The notes under the pieces were generated by a model. The model worked only from the letters and a program-made list of their open reading frames with translations, searched no databases and was not told the origin of the DNA. Positions 1 through 4,910 of a stretch of DNA of 6,113 bases are shown one piece after another. How positions within the stretch are numbered: position 1 is the first letter of the stretch; each line of letters starts with the position of its first letter. The position numbers and the translations under genes are program-made. The stretch covers positions 1 to 6,113 of the forward strand of contig JANXOO010000436.1 in assembly GCA_025353525.1 (NCBI GenBank), read 5' to 3'. Source of the DNA: Schlesneria sp. Its GTDB lineage: Bacteria; Planctomycetota; Planctomycetia; Planctomycetales; Planctomycetaceae.

Positions 1-694
1 CGCCCGAAACGGGCTGGTCCCACCCTACAGATGGTGCGGACACTCCTGATGCGGACTCTCCCGTCAGCGAGGGCCGTTCGCCGAGGATGGCTCTCAGTTT
101 GCGAAGTGCCCGCAGGTGCTTCATTCCGGCTGCCGCTGCCGATACCCCCAGCGACTCGGCGACTTCGCTATTGCCGAGCTGTTCGAAGTGCCGCATCAAC
201 AGAATCTCTTTGTCGTCATCATCGAGTTGCTCAAGCGCATTGAGGAATCTTGTTTCCAGTTCCTTCCGGATTGTTGCGGCTGCCGGAGTCAATTCACCGT
301 CGGCCAATTGGCCCATCAGATCGAACCCCGATTGATCGGCAAACTGCGGTGCGGCGAGCGACTGTTCGCGGTCGAGACTTCGCCGCTGAGCTCCCCGGTG
401 TCGCCGATGCATGTCGATCATGCGGTCTTTGGCCAATTGGCGCAACCACAAGTGAAATGGTAATCGCGGATCGGCGAGGTAATCCTGCAATCGGGTGTTG
501 GCTTCCAGTAATACGTCCTGCACGATATCGCTGGCATCGACGCGTTGCGCTATTTTGCGGTCGAGACGCAACCGGATCAGTTTTCGTAATGACGTTCGAT
601 GTCGTTCGAGCAAGCGGTTGATGGCGGCGCGATCACCCCCTTTGGCATTCGCCAGCAGGTTGATCGTCACACTTTTGTCGGGCCAAACCGTCAT
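1..694 (-). CDS. ECF-like sigma-70 family RNA polymerase sigma factor (3' end outside the window)
   Basis: The minus strand is open from an ATG at 692-694 to the window edge, giving 231 codons without a stop. The protein would direct RNA polymerase core to a set of promoters. Region 2 lies at about residues 20-107: DASDIVQDVLLEA (53-65) is the core-binding part, and HLWLRQLAKDRMIDMHRRHRGAQRR (split over 81-105) is the -10 recognition part. Region 4 lies at about 150-204, with DKEILLMRHFEQLGNSEVAE (161-180) followed by the recognition helix and the basic RALRKLRAIL. No region 1.1 or 3 is seen, as expected for the ECF class. The wording is typical of planctomycete sigma factors. The domain fold is complete by residue 205, so the remaining Gly/Ser/Pro-rich tail is an extension encoded partly by a repeat-like sequence (10-30). 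The start has only a weak Shine-Dalgarno. It follows the small Cys-rich gene by 42 bp and is probably co-transcribed with it. Confidence 0.9.
   Translation of the reverse strand, partial: MTVWPDKSVTINLLANAKGGDRAAINRLLERHRTSLRKLIRLRLDRKIAQRVDASDIVQDVLLEANTRLQDYLADPRLPFHLWLRQLAKDRMIDMHRRHRGAQRRSLDREQSLAAPQFADQSGFDLMGQLADGELTPAAATIRKELETRFLNALEQLDDDDKEILLMRHFEQLGNSEVAESLGVSAAAAGMKHLRALRKLRAILGERPSLTGESASGVSAPSVGWDQPVSG
2..30. repeat. Hairpin plus GGTGGGACCAGC-type sequence at the end of the sigma factor gene
   Basis: GCCCG (2-6) and CGGGC (10-14) form a 5-bp hairpin with an AAA loop. It is joined directly to TGGTCCCACCCTAC (15-28), which reads GTAGGGTGGGACCA on the minus strand. From general knowledge, short repeats with a GGTGGGACC core followed by a small hairpin are scattered in many genomes, including planctomycetes. 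Only one copy is present here and the window edge cuts it, so calling it a dispersed repeat is inference. It lies in frame in the sigma factor and encodes the tail VGWDQPVSG. Confidence 0.4.
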
Positions 695-712
695 TGTTGA
701 TGCTGTTCTTCG

Positions 713-724
713 GCCCGTTCGGGC
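713..724. other. Short perfect GC-rich palindrome between the Cys-rich gene and the sigma gene
   Basis: GCCCG (713-717), TT, CGGGC (720-724) is a perfect 12-bp palindrome inside the 42-bp gap. On the minus strand it ends 18 nt before the sigma factor ATG. No T-run follows, so it is not an intrinsic terminator. It sits where it could affect ribosome access to a start codon that has only a poor Shine-Dalgarno (GAAGAA about 11 nt upstream). A chance palindrome in GC-rich DNA is possible. Confidence 0.35.
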
Positions 725-736
725 GAACCTGTCAAA

Positions 737-1099
737 TCACCGGGCGCCTGGCTCATCGTCCATCCGGTCCAATGGATAGTCGCTGATCGGCAACCCCAGA
801 CTGCGGACTTCCTGCAATCGTCGCCAGGCGCGTGTTGTTCTTTCTTCGCGTTGAGCCACTTCGGCCGGATCGAGGTTCCGTTTGTCGAAAGGTCCTTCAA
901 CAGAAATCGGTTCAAACCCCGGATCGTTGATGAACTGGGCCGCCACCGGATTGCAGCGAAGGTGCCGTTCTTTTGCCGTCATCAGAAAACGTGCTTCGAC
1001 TTCTCCCAGCACATAACGGAGATAAAGATCGCTGCCGGTGATGTCCTCAACTTCCATCCCGCAGACTTCGCAAATGTATCCGAGATCGCATTTCGCCAT
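737..1099 (-). CDS. Small Cys-rich (putative zinc-binding) conserved hypothetical protein
   Basis: The 120-residue protein starts at ATG 1097-1099, with GGAA about 8 nt upstream, and ends at TGA 737-739. The N-terminus carries C4, C10 and C13 (C-x5-C-x2-C), and H46-x2-C49 follows, enough ligands for one metal site of zinc-ribbon type. Between them, SDLYLRYVLGEV and the following residues look like a short folded domain. The C-terminal half is charged (VEGPFDKRNLDPAEVAQREERTTRAWRRLQEV) and probably helical. There is no signal peptide or membrane segment, so it should be cytoplasmic. I recall similar short proteins as planctomycete conserved hypotheticals of unknown function. The cysteine spacing is not the H-x3-C-x2-C of zinc anti-sigma factors, so its position just upstream of a sigma factor suggests a link but does not prove an anti-sigma role. 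Confidence 0.8.
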   Translation of the reverse strand: MAKCDLGYICEVCGMEVEDITGSDLYLRYVLGEVEARFLMTAKERHLRCNPVAAQFINDPGFEPISVEGPFDKRNLDPAEVAQREERTTRAWRRLQEVRSLGLPISDYPLDRMDDEPGAR

Positions 1100-1187
1100 C
1101 GTGTTTTTCCGAATTCCATGAGTTCCATCAGATACGACAAGTCTACAACAATCGGTCGGTGAATGGCGACCAATCGGCCCAGGGCGT

Positions 1188-1216
1188 TTGCCGTCGTTTC
1201 CGATGCAGCGTACACT
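1188..1216 (+). promoter_or_regulatory. Candidate sigma-70-type promoter of the cnoX-like gene
   Basis: TTGCCG (1188-1193) and TACACT (1211-1216) each match the housekeeping -35 and -10 consensus at four of six bases, with the optimal 17-bp spacer. Transcription would start near 1223, leaving a leader of about 30 nt before the ATG at 1254. The divergent region 1100-1253 must also hold the promoter of the minus-strand pair, for which I saw no convincing match. Confidence 0.4.
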
Positions 1217-1240
1217 GCAGATTCAACGAGTTTCCGTTAG

Positions 1241-1247
1241 AGAAGGA
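1241..1247 (+). promoter_or_regulatory. Ribosome binding site fixing the cnoX-like start
   Basis: AGAAGGA lies 6 nt before ATG 1254. This decides the start: the frame is open further upstream to an ATG at 1188, but that one has no comparable site, and it would add 22 residues unlike a thioredoxin N-terminus and overlap the candidate promoter. Confidence 0.8.
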
Positions 1248-1253
1248 ACCTGT

Positions 1254-2114
1254 ATGCCCGCTTCGCCGTTTGTGTTCGATGTTACCAAAGCGACGTTTCA
1301 ACAAGATGTCGTGCAAAAGTCGATGGAAATCCCCGTCGTCATCGATTTTTGGGCACCCTGGTGCAACCCCTGCAAGCAACTGGCTCCCATCCTGGAAGCA
1401 CTCGCCGTCGAGTTTGCCGGAAAATTCCTGCTGGCAAAGGTTAATACCGACGAACAACCGGAAATCGCCCAGGCATTTCGTGTCGAATCGCTTCCGACCA
1501 TTTTCGCTATGATTCAGGGTCAGCCCGTCGATCAGTTCACCGGATTGTTGACGGCTGAACAGGCTCGGGAATGGGTCCAGCGACTGCTGCCTACCCCGGC
1601 ACAGCAATTGACTCAGGATGCGATGGCGCTGGTGGAGACCGATCCCAAAGCCGCGGAAAGCAAGTTTCGCGAAGCACTTGAACTCTCTCCGGACGAAGAC
1701 TCACTCAAAATCTGCCTGGCGAGTGTCGTGCTCAAGCAAGGTCGCCTCGACGAATGCGCGTCATTGCTGGACGTATTGGCGAAACGGGGTTTCCTCGAAC
1801 CCGAAGCCGAGCGACTGAAGTCGGAACTTGAATTGCGCCGGTCTGCCGCAGAAAGTGGAGGGGTCGAAGTCGCACGAACAGCTTCCGAAGCCGATCCGGC
1901 GAATTTGATACTGCAAGTCCATCTGGCAGATGCCTATGCCGCGTCGCAACAGCACCGCAAGGCACTCGAAATTTGCCTGAACATTGTGCAACAGGATTTC
2001 GGAGACGCTCGGGCAGAAGCGAAAACGGCAATGGTCAGGATTTTTGATATGCTCGGGCCCGCTTCCGAATTGACGGGTGAATTCCGCCGCAAACTGGCGA
2101 CGGCATTGTACTGA
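1254..2114 (+). CDS. cnoX: CnoX/YbbN-type chaperedoxin: thioredoxin domain fused to TPR domain
   Basis: The 286-residue protein is close in length to E. coli CnoX (about 284). The thioredoxin fold covers about residues 5-112: FDVTKATFQQDVV, the active site WAPWCNPCKQLAP with C37 and C40, buried D31, and the cis-proline at P81 (ESLPTIF). Residues 114-286 are TPR-like helices (AESKFREALELSPDEDSL; LQVHLADAYAASQQHRKALEIC) ending in FRRKLATALY, which resembles the YbbN C-terminus. In E. coli this family is a cytosolic holdase that protects clients during oxidative (bleach) stress and hands them to refolding chaperones. E. coli CnoX lacks an intact CxxC, whereas this protein keeps both cysteines (WCNPC), so disulfide reductase or mixed-disulfide activity is plausible. 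No signal peptide is seen. The next gene follows after 20 bp on the same strand, suggesting an operon. The symbol is given by domain architecture. Confidence 0.88.
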   Translation: MPASPFVFDVTKATFQQDVVQKSMEIPVVIDFWAPWCNPCKQLAPILEALAVEFAGKFLLAKVNTDEQPEIAQAFRVESLPTIFAMIQGQPVDQFTGLLTAEQAREWVQRLLPTPAQQLTQDAMALVETDPKAAESKFREALELSPDEDSLKICLASVVLKQGRLDECASLLDVLAKRGFLEPEAERLKSELELRRSAAESGGVEVARTASEADPANLILQVHLADAYAASQQHRKALEICLNIVQQDFGDARAEAKTAMVRIFDMLGPASELTGEFRRKLATALY

Positions 2115-2134
2115 TCCGATTACGGAACACCATT

Positions 2135-3046
2135 TTGCCCGATTTCTTTACCCGCACCGGGTTTCAATCGATCGCAACGGGCGGCTTGCTGGCGACCGTA
2201 TTCGGCGGGAGTGTTGTCGTTTGGCGGCAGTTGATCGGACGATGGATTCAGGGGCAGCCCGTGCTTGAATCGACGGCAACGCCGCGGGCCAGATGGCGAT
2301 CAGACGCCGAAATGCTGGTTGTCGGCGTGGCATTGCTGTGGCTAATGCTGCATGTCGTTCCCCTGATCGCGCAAGTGGTTTCACAGCAGTCGGAAGTGGT
2401 TCGTCCGGAGTCGTCCGTGTCCGGAAACAGCGGCGAGCAGAACACCGACCCGCCGTCAAAAGAATCTGCGAGCCTGAATGTCCGGGACGTTGCGTGGGTC
2501 GCCGTGATCAATTTCAGTCTTGTTATTGTCTTGTCGTTCGCTCTGATTTTGAACGGTGGTTCGTGGCGCGAATACGGAATCACGTTGTCTCAAGCGGCGA
2601 ACCAGCTTTCGGTGGGTGTTCGCGGCTATTTTGCGGCGGCGTTGCCGATGGGACTGTCAATCCTGGTCACTCTACCTGTTCGCATGCATGAAAAGCAGCA
2701 CTCGCTGTTACAGCTTCTTGGTGAGTCGAACGACATTTTTACGATCGTGATGATCGCCGTCACTGCGGCACTTTCCGCTCCGCTGGCAGAAGAAATGCTT
2801 TTTCGCGTGGTGCTGCAGGGCTGGTTGACAACGGTGTTTCCGCCGCGATTGGCGATTGCCGTTGTGGCGGTGATTTTTTGCATGATCCACGGCTGGCGCG
2901 ACGGGTTGGCTCTGTTGCCGTTAGCCGTCATTTTGGGATATGTCTATCACCAACGGCAAAGTTATCTGTCGGTGGTCGTGATTCATGCTTTGTTCAATGC
3001 TACGATGCTCGTTCTGCAGCTGCTGAATCCGAATGCGATGCCGTAG
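2135..3046 (+). CDS. CPBP-family intramembrane glutamic endopeptidase
   Basis: A multi-pass membrane protein of 303 residues carrying the three CPBP (Abi/Rce1-like) motifs: E219-E220-xxx-R224 (AEEMLFR), F248-xxx-H252 (FCMIH) and H284-xxx-N288 (HALFN). In the family the glutamates and histidines form the active site inside the membrane; the substrates of bacterial members are mostly unknown. Hydrophobic segments lie at about 13-30, 60-82, 119-140, 163-182, 200-216, 238-252, 257-270 and 276-297. A polar Ser/Glu/Pro-rich stretch (about 84-115) separates segments two and three. The TTG start is chosen because GGAA lies about 7 nt upstream, 20 bp after the preceding gene, and the first membrane segment would be lost from the next ATG (residue 60). 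The stop codon TAG (3044-3046) lies inside the left arm of the inverted repeat at 3042, so the last residues may be shaped by that element. Confidence 0.88.
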   Translation: MPDFFTRTGFQSIATGGLLATVFGGSVVVWRQLIGRWIQGQPVLESTATPRARWRSDAEMLVVGVALLWLMLHVVPLIAQVVSQQSEVVRPESSVSGNSGEQNTDPPSKESASLNVRDVAWVAVINFSLVIVLSFALILNGGSWREYGITLSQAANQLSVGVRGYFAAALPMGLSILVTLPVRMHEKQHSLLQLLGESNDIFTIVMIAVTAALSAPLAEEMLFRVVLQGWLTTVFPPRLAIAVVAVIFCMIHGWRDGLALLPLAVILGYVYHQRQSYLSVVVIHALFNATMLVLQLLNPNAMP

Positions 3047-3054
3047 GTTATGCT

Positions 3055-3099
3055 TCAGCATATCGAAAACCGCCGCCAGCCATTCGTCAGCATATCGAA
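3055..3099 (+). repeat. 13-bp direct repeat within the element
   Basis: TCAGCATATCGAA occurs at 3055-3067, reaching out of the left inverted-repeat arm, and again at 3087-3099. The second copy sits largely in the loop of a small hairpin with stem CATTCG (3081-3086) / CGAATG (3096-3101). Both copies can pair with GATATGCTGA at 3201-3210, giving alternative structures. Confidence 0.6.
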
Positions 3100-3156
3100 T
3101 GCCGCAGAGGATGCCGAGTTTTGTGGGTGGAAACCCGTATTGAACAACGTGACTTC

Positions 3157-3195
3157 GGTTTCCGGGGCATGCCGCAAATCAGGCATCAGGAAACC
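3157..3195 (+). other. Two-stem hairpin inside the element, with a competing upstream partner
   Basis: GGTTTCC (3157-3163) pairs with GGAAACC (3189-3195), and inside it ATGCC (3169-3173) pairs with GGCAT (3182-3186) around an 8-nt loop. A second GGAAACC at 3129-3135 could pair with the same GGTTTCC instead. The pairing is seen in the sequence; whether it forms in RNA is not known. Confidence 0.45.
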
Positions 3196-3205
3196 AGGAA
3201 GATAT

Positions 3206-3285
3206 GCTGAAGCATAACCTACGACGCTGAAGCATAACCTGCGACGCTGAAGCATCACCTACGAAACTGAAGCATCAGCTGCGGT
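3206..3285 (+). repeat. Tandem array of four 20-bp repeats before tyrS
   Basis: Four head-to-tail units start at 3206, 3226, 3246 and 3266. The first reads GCTGAAGCATAACCTACGAC. Unit 2 differs from it at one base and unit 3 at two; unit 4 is the most diverged, so similarity decays toward tyrS. The first unit overlaps the right arm of the 23-bp inverted repeat, so the left arm is in effect a fifth copy in reverse orientation. There are no spacers, which excludes CRISPR. Twenty base pairs is close to two helical turns, so equivalent bases would face the same side of the DNA. The array ends 8 bp before the tyrS Shine-Dalgarno. Confidence 0.9.
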
Positions 3286-3293
3286 TCGATGAC

Positions 3294-3297
3294 AGGA
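3294..3297 (+). promoter_or_regulatory. Ribosome binding site fixing the tyrS start
   Basis: AGGA lies 7 nt before the ATG at 3305. An in-frame TTG at 3299, two codons earlier, would have only one base of spacing, so the ATG is preferred. Confidence 0.75.
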
Positions 3298-3304
3298 ATT
3301 GACG

Positions 3305-4570
3305 ATGAATTTTGCTCCCGTTGATGAACAGCTCGCGATCATTCGTCGCGGGATCGATAAAATTATCCCCGAAGAAGAACTGGCCGCCAAACTCGCAAAA
3401 AGTCGCGAGACGGGAAAACCGTTGCGAGTCAAGTACGGCATCGATCCGACCGGAATCGATGTTCATCTGGGCCATACCGTCCCGTTGAGAAAGATGCGGC
3501 AGTTCCAGGAACTGGGACACCAGGCGGTCATCATTATCGGGAACTATACAGCCCTTGTCGGCGATCCCAGCGGACGCGATCAGGCGCGTGCAAAGAAACT
3601 GACGGAAGCCGAGGTCGAATCGAATGCGCTCGACTACCTGAATCAGGTCGGTAAAGTCGTCGACATTTCGAAGGCCGAAGTGCATCGCAACGGCGACTGG
3701 TTCGCCAAAATGACGTTTGCGGACATCTTGCAACTGTGCGGAAAGATTACCGTCGCCCAGTTAATGACGCGCGACGACTTTGCAAAGAGGTACGCGAACC
3801 AGAGTCCGATCTATTTGCACGAGTGCCTGTATCCGATGATGCAAGCGTGGGACTCGGTCATGATCCAGTCGGACATCGAACTGGGCGGTACGGAGCAGCT
3901 TTACAGTTTCATGCTGGCTCGTGATCTGCAACGCGACCAGAACCTGCCACAACAGATCGGGATTATGTCACCGATCCTGGTCGGAACCGATGGCGAGCAA
4001 AAAATGGGGAAAAGTCTTGGTAACTACATTGGTATCTCGGAATCGCCGTTCGAGATGATGAAGAAGTTGATGCAAATTCGTGATACTGCGATGGTGATGT
4101 ACTTCAATTTATTGACGAATGTGCCGCTTGATGAAGTCACCTCGATACTCGCAGGACATCCGAAGCAGGCCAAAGTCCGGCTGGCCAGGTCGGTGATCAC
4201 CGATTACCACTCCTCATCGGAAGCCGACGAAGCGGCCGAGCGGTGGCAGCGCGAAATTGGCGGCGGCGAGTTGCCTGCCGAGATTCCGACCGTGACGCTG
4301 AATCTGACAACACTGGCGGCCCAGCTTCCTCAATGTCAGGCGGACCTGGCAAGAAGTAGCCTTGCCGCTCCTCAACTGCTGAAAGTCGCCGGGCTGACAT
4401 CGTCGACCAGTGACGCGATGCGACTGATCTCGCAAGGAGGTCTTTCCGTGTTTGACGGTGACCAGCCAACAATCATCAACGACGCAAAAACAATTCTCGA
4501 TCTGAAGTCAGGGATGCTGGTGAAGGCAGGAAAAAAGAAGATCGTGCGACTGGAAATCGTCCGCGACTGA
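3305..4570 (+). CDS. tyrS: Tyrosine--tRNA ligase (TyrRS, KMGKS type with S4 domain)
   Basis: This enzyme charges tRNA-Tyr with tyrosine in the cytoplasm using ATP. The 421-residue length fits the bacterial family. Class I signatures are clear: H54-L-G-H57 as the HIGH motif within KYGIDPTGIDVHLGH, and K233-M-G-K-S237 as the KMSKS motif. Between them lie NYTALVGDPSGRD and the substrate-pocket region SDIELGGTEQLYSFMLARDL. A C-terminal S4 RNA-binding domain (about 357-421; LLKVAGLTSSTSDAMRLISQGGLSVFDG) should contact the tRNA. The KMGKS form and the GGTEQ motif place it in the second bacterial TyrRS type (TyrZ-like) rather than the E. coli type with KFGKT. The upstream region contains the 20-bp repeat array but no T-box, so any regulation by the repeats would be unconventional. 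No frameshift or missing catalytic motif is seen. Confidence 0.97.
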   Translation: MNFAPVDEQLAIIRRGIDKIIPEEELAAKLAKSRETGKPLRVKYGIDPTGIDVHLGHTVPLRKMRQFQELGHQAVIIIGNYTALVGDPSGRDQARAKKLTEAEVESNALDYLNQVGKVVDISKAEVHRNGDWFAKMTFADILQLCGKITVAQLMTRDDFAKRYANQSPIYLHECLYPMMQAWDSVMIQSDIELGGTEQLYSFMLARDLQRDQNLPQQIGIMSPILVGTDGEQKMGKSLGNYIGISESPFEMMKKLMQIRDTAMVMYFNLLTNVPLDEVTSILAGHPKQAKVRLARSVITDYHSSSEADEAAERWQREIGGGELPAEIPTVTLNLTTLAAQLPQCQADLARSSLAAPQLLKVAGLTSSTSDAMRLISQGGLSVFDGDQPTIINDAKTILDLKSGMLVKAGKKKIVRLEIVRD

Positions 4571-4808
4571 ATCCCGCGACACAAAAAATCCCGTGCACTG
4601 CAGAATCCTTGCCATGACTGAAATCCGATCATACACACGGTCACGCCGGGTCCCGTCCCGACGAGCTCAGCCGATTCAGGAAAAGTCAAGGCTCGAACGG
4701 GTCGGTCGATCGTTCATCGTTCCGCACAGAGGGTCACTCGCTTGAACCCTGGTACGAGTTCGCGTTAGTGTCGATGTGTCGAATCGGGCTCGTTGAAATG
4801 GAATTTTC

Positions 4809-4853
4809 GCGGGAGTGCGGGCGTTCGCCCGTTCTCGCGGGCGACATTGTCGC
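4809..4853 (+). promoter_or_regulatory. Two adjacent hairpins in the presumed leader of the FIST gene
   Basis: Hairpin 1 (4809-4838): GCGGGAG pairs with TTCTCGC with two G-U pairs, then a 2-nt bulge, then CGGGC (4818-4822) / GCCCG (4827-4831) around GTTC. Hairpin 2: GCGAC (4841-4845) / GTCGC (4849-4853) around ATT. GCCCG (4827-4831) could instead pair with CGGGC at 4838-4842, which would break both hairpins. No U-run follows. They end 57 nt before the ATG. A regulatory role is inference. Confidence 0.45.
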
Positions 4854-4900
4854 AACGGATTTGTTGATTATGGAATCTGCTGTTTGTTAGTCGATGGATC

Positions 4901-4908
4901 GGAAGAGG
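4901..4908 (+). promoter_or_regulatory. Purine-rich ribosome binding site fixing the FIST start
   Basis: GGAAGAGG lies directly before ATG 4911, with GGAAG at 5-nt spacing. It supports this ATG over the in-frame GTG at 4815, and the resulting N-terminus MPFAAAAS is typical of FIST proteins. Confidence 0.65.
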
Positions 4909-4910
4909 AA

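Larger units (their letters stand above)
3042..3223. repeat. 182-bp element bounded by a 23-bp perfect inverted repeat
   Basis: The left arm (3042-3064) and right arm (3201-3223) are exact reverse complements over 23 bp, with 136 nt between them. The arm core reads GTAGGTTATGCTTCAGC. Each arm also contains its own small hairpin, TATGC-TTCA-GCATA on the left and TATGC-TGAA-GCATA on the right. The left arm includes the TAG of the protease gene. No target-site duplication is visible just outside the arms and there is no transposase, so a non-autonomous MITE- or REP-like element is possible but unproven. As RNA the arms would close a large stem. No U-tract follows, so it is not a classical terminator. 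Confidence 0.75.
4571..4910. other. 340-bp gene-free region between tyrS and the FIST gene
   Basis: No convincing gene or tRNA lies here on either strand, and there is no intrinsic terminator with a T-run after tyrS. The part at 4571-4800 shows only weak hairpins, such as GAACG (4695-4699) with CGTTC (4711-4715). The part at 4809-4853 is clearly structured and is listed separately. The FIST frame is open back to a GTG at 4815, but that stretch overlaps the hairpins and does not look like protein. The FIST promoter should lie here; no good match was found. Confidence 0.6.

Noticed and set aside
10..26. Minus-strand AGGGTGGGACCAGCCCG resembles the T-box AGGGTGGNACCGCG core.
   Set aside because: It lies inside the sigma factor reading frame, no upstream T-box stems are seen, and no aminoacyl-tRNA synthetase gene follows on that strand within the window. 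A dispersed repeat is a better explanation.
116..463. Plus-strand open frames over the first 700 bases.
   Set aside because: They are opposite the sigma factor, which shows regions 2 and 4 on the minus strand.
1143..1607. Minus-strand open frame of 154 codons over the start of the cnoX-like gene.
   Set aside because: It is opposite the thioredoxin domain, lacks a start signal and has no recognisable motifs.
3055..3258. Minus-strand open frame of 67 codons across the repeat element.
   Set aside because: It runs through the inverted repeat and the 20-bp tandem units, whose period is not a multiple of three, and has no ribosome binding site or recognisable domain.
3206..3285. Possible CRISPR array.
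   Set aside because: The 20-bp units are directly adjacent with no spacers, and no cas gene is nearby.
3275..3733. Minus-strand open frame of 152 codons.
   Set aside because: It is antisense to the start of tyrS and part of the repeat array, and the tyrS reading is certain.
4742..4770. TTGAAC followed by CGTTAG as a possible FIST promoter.
   Set aside because: The -10 match is poor for a housekeeping promoter, and the spacing (14 bp from GAAC to CGTTA) is too short for an ECF promoter.
4571..4800. Possible tRNA after tyrS.
   Set aside because: No T-arm with a matching 5-bp stem or acceptor stem could be built on either strand.
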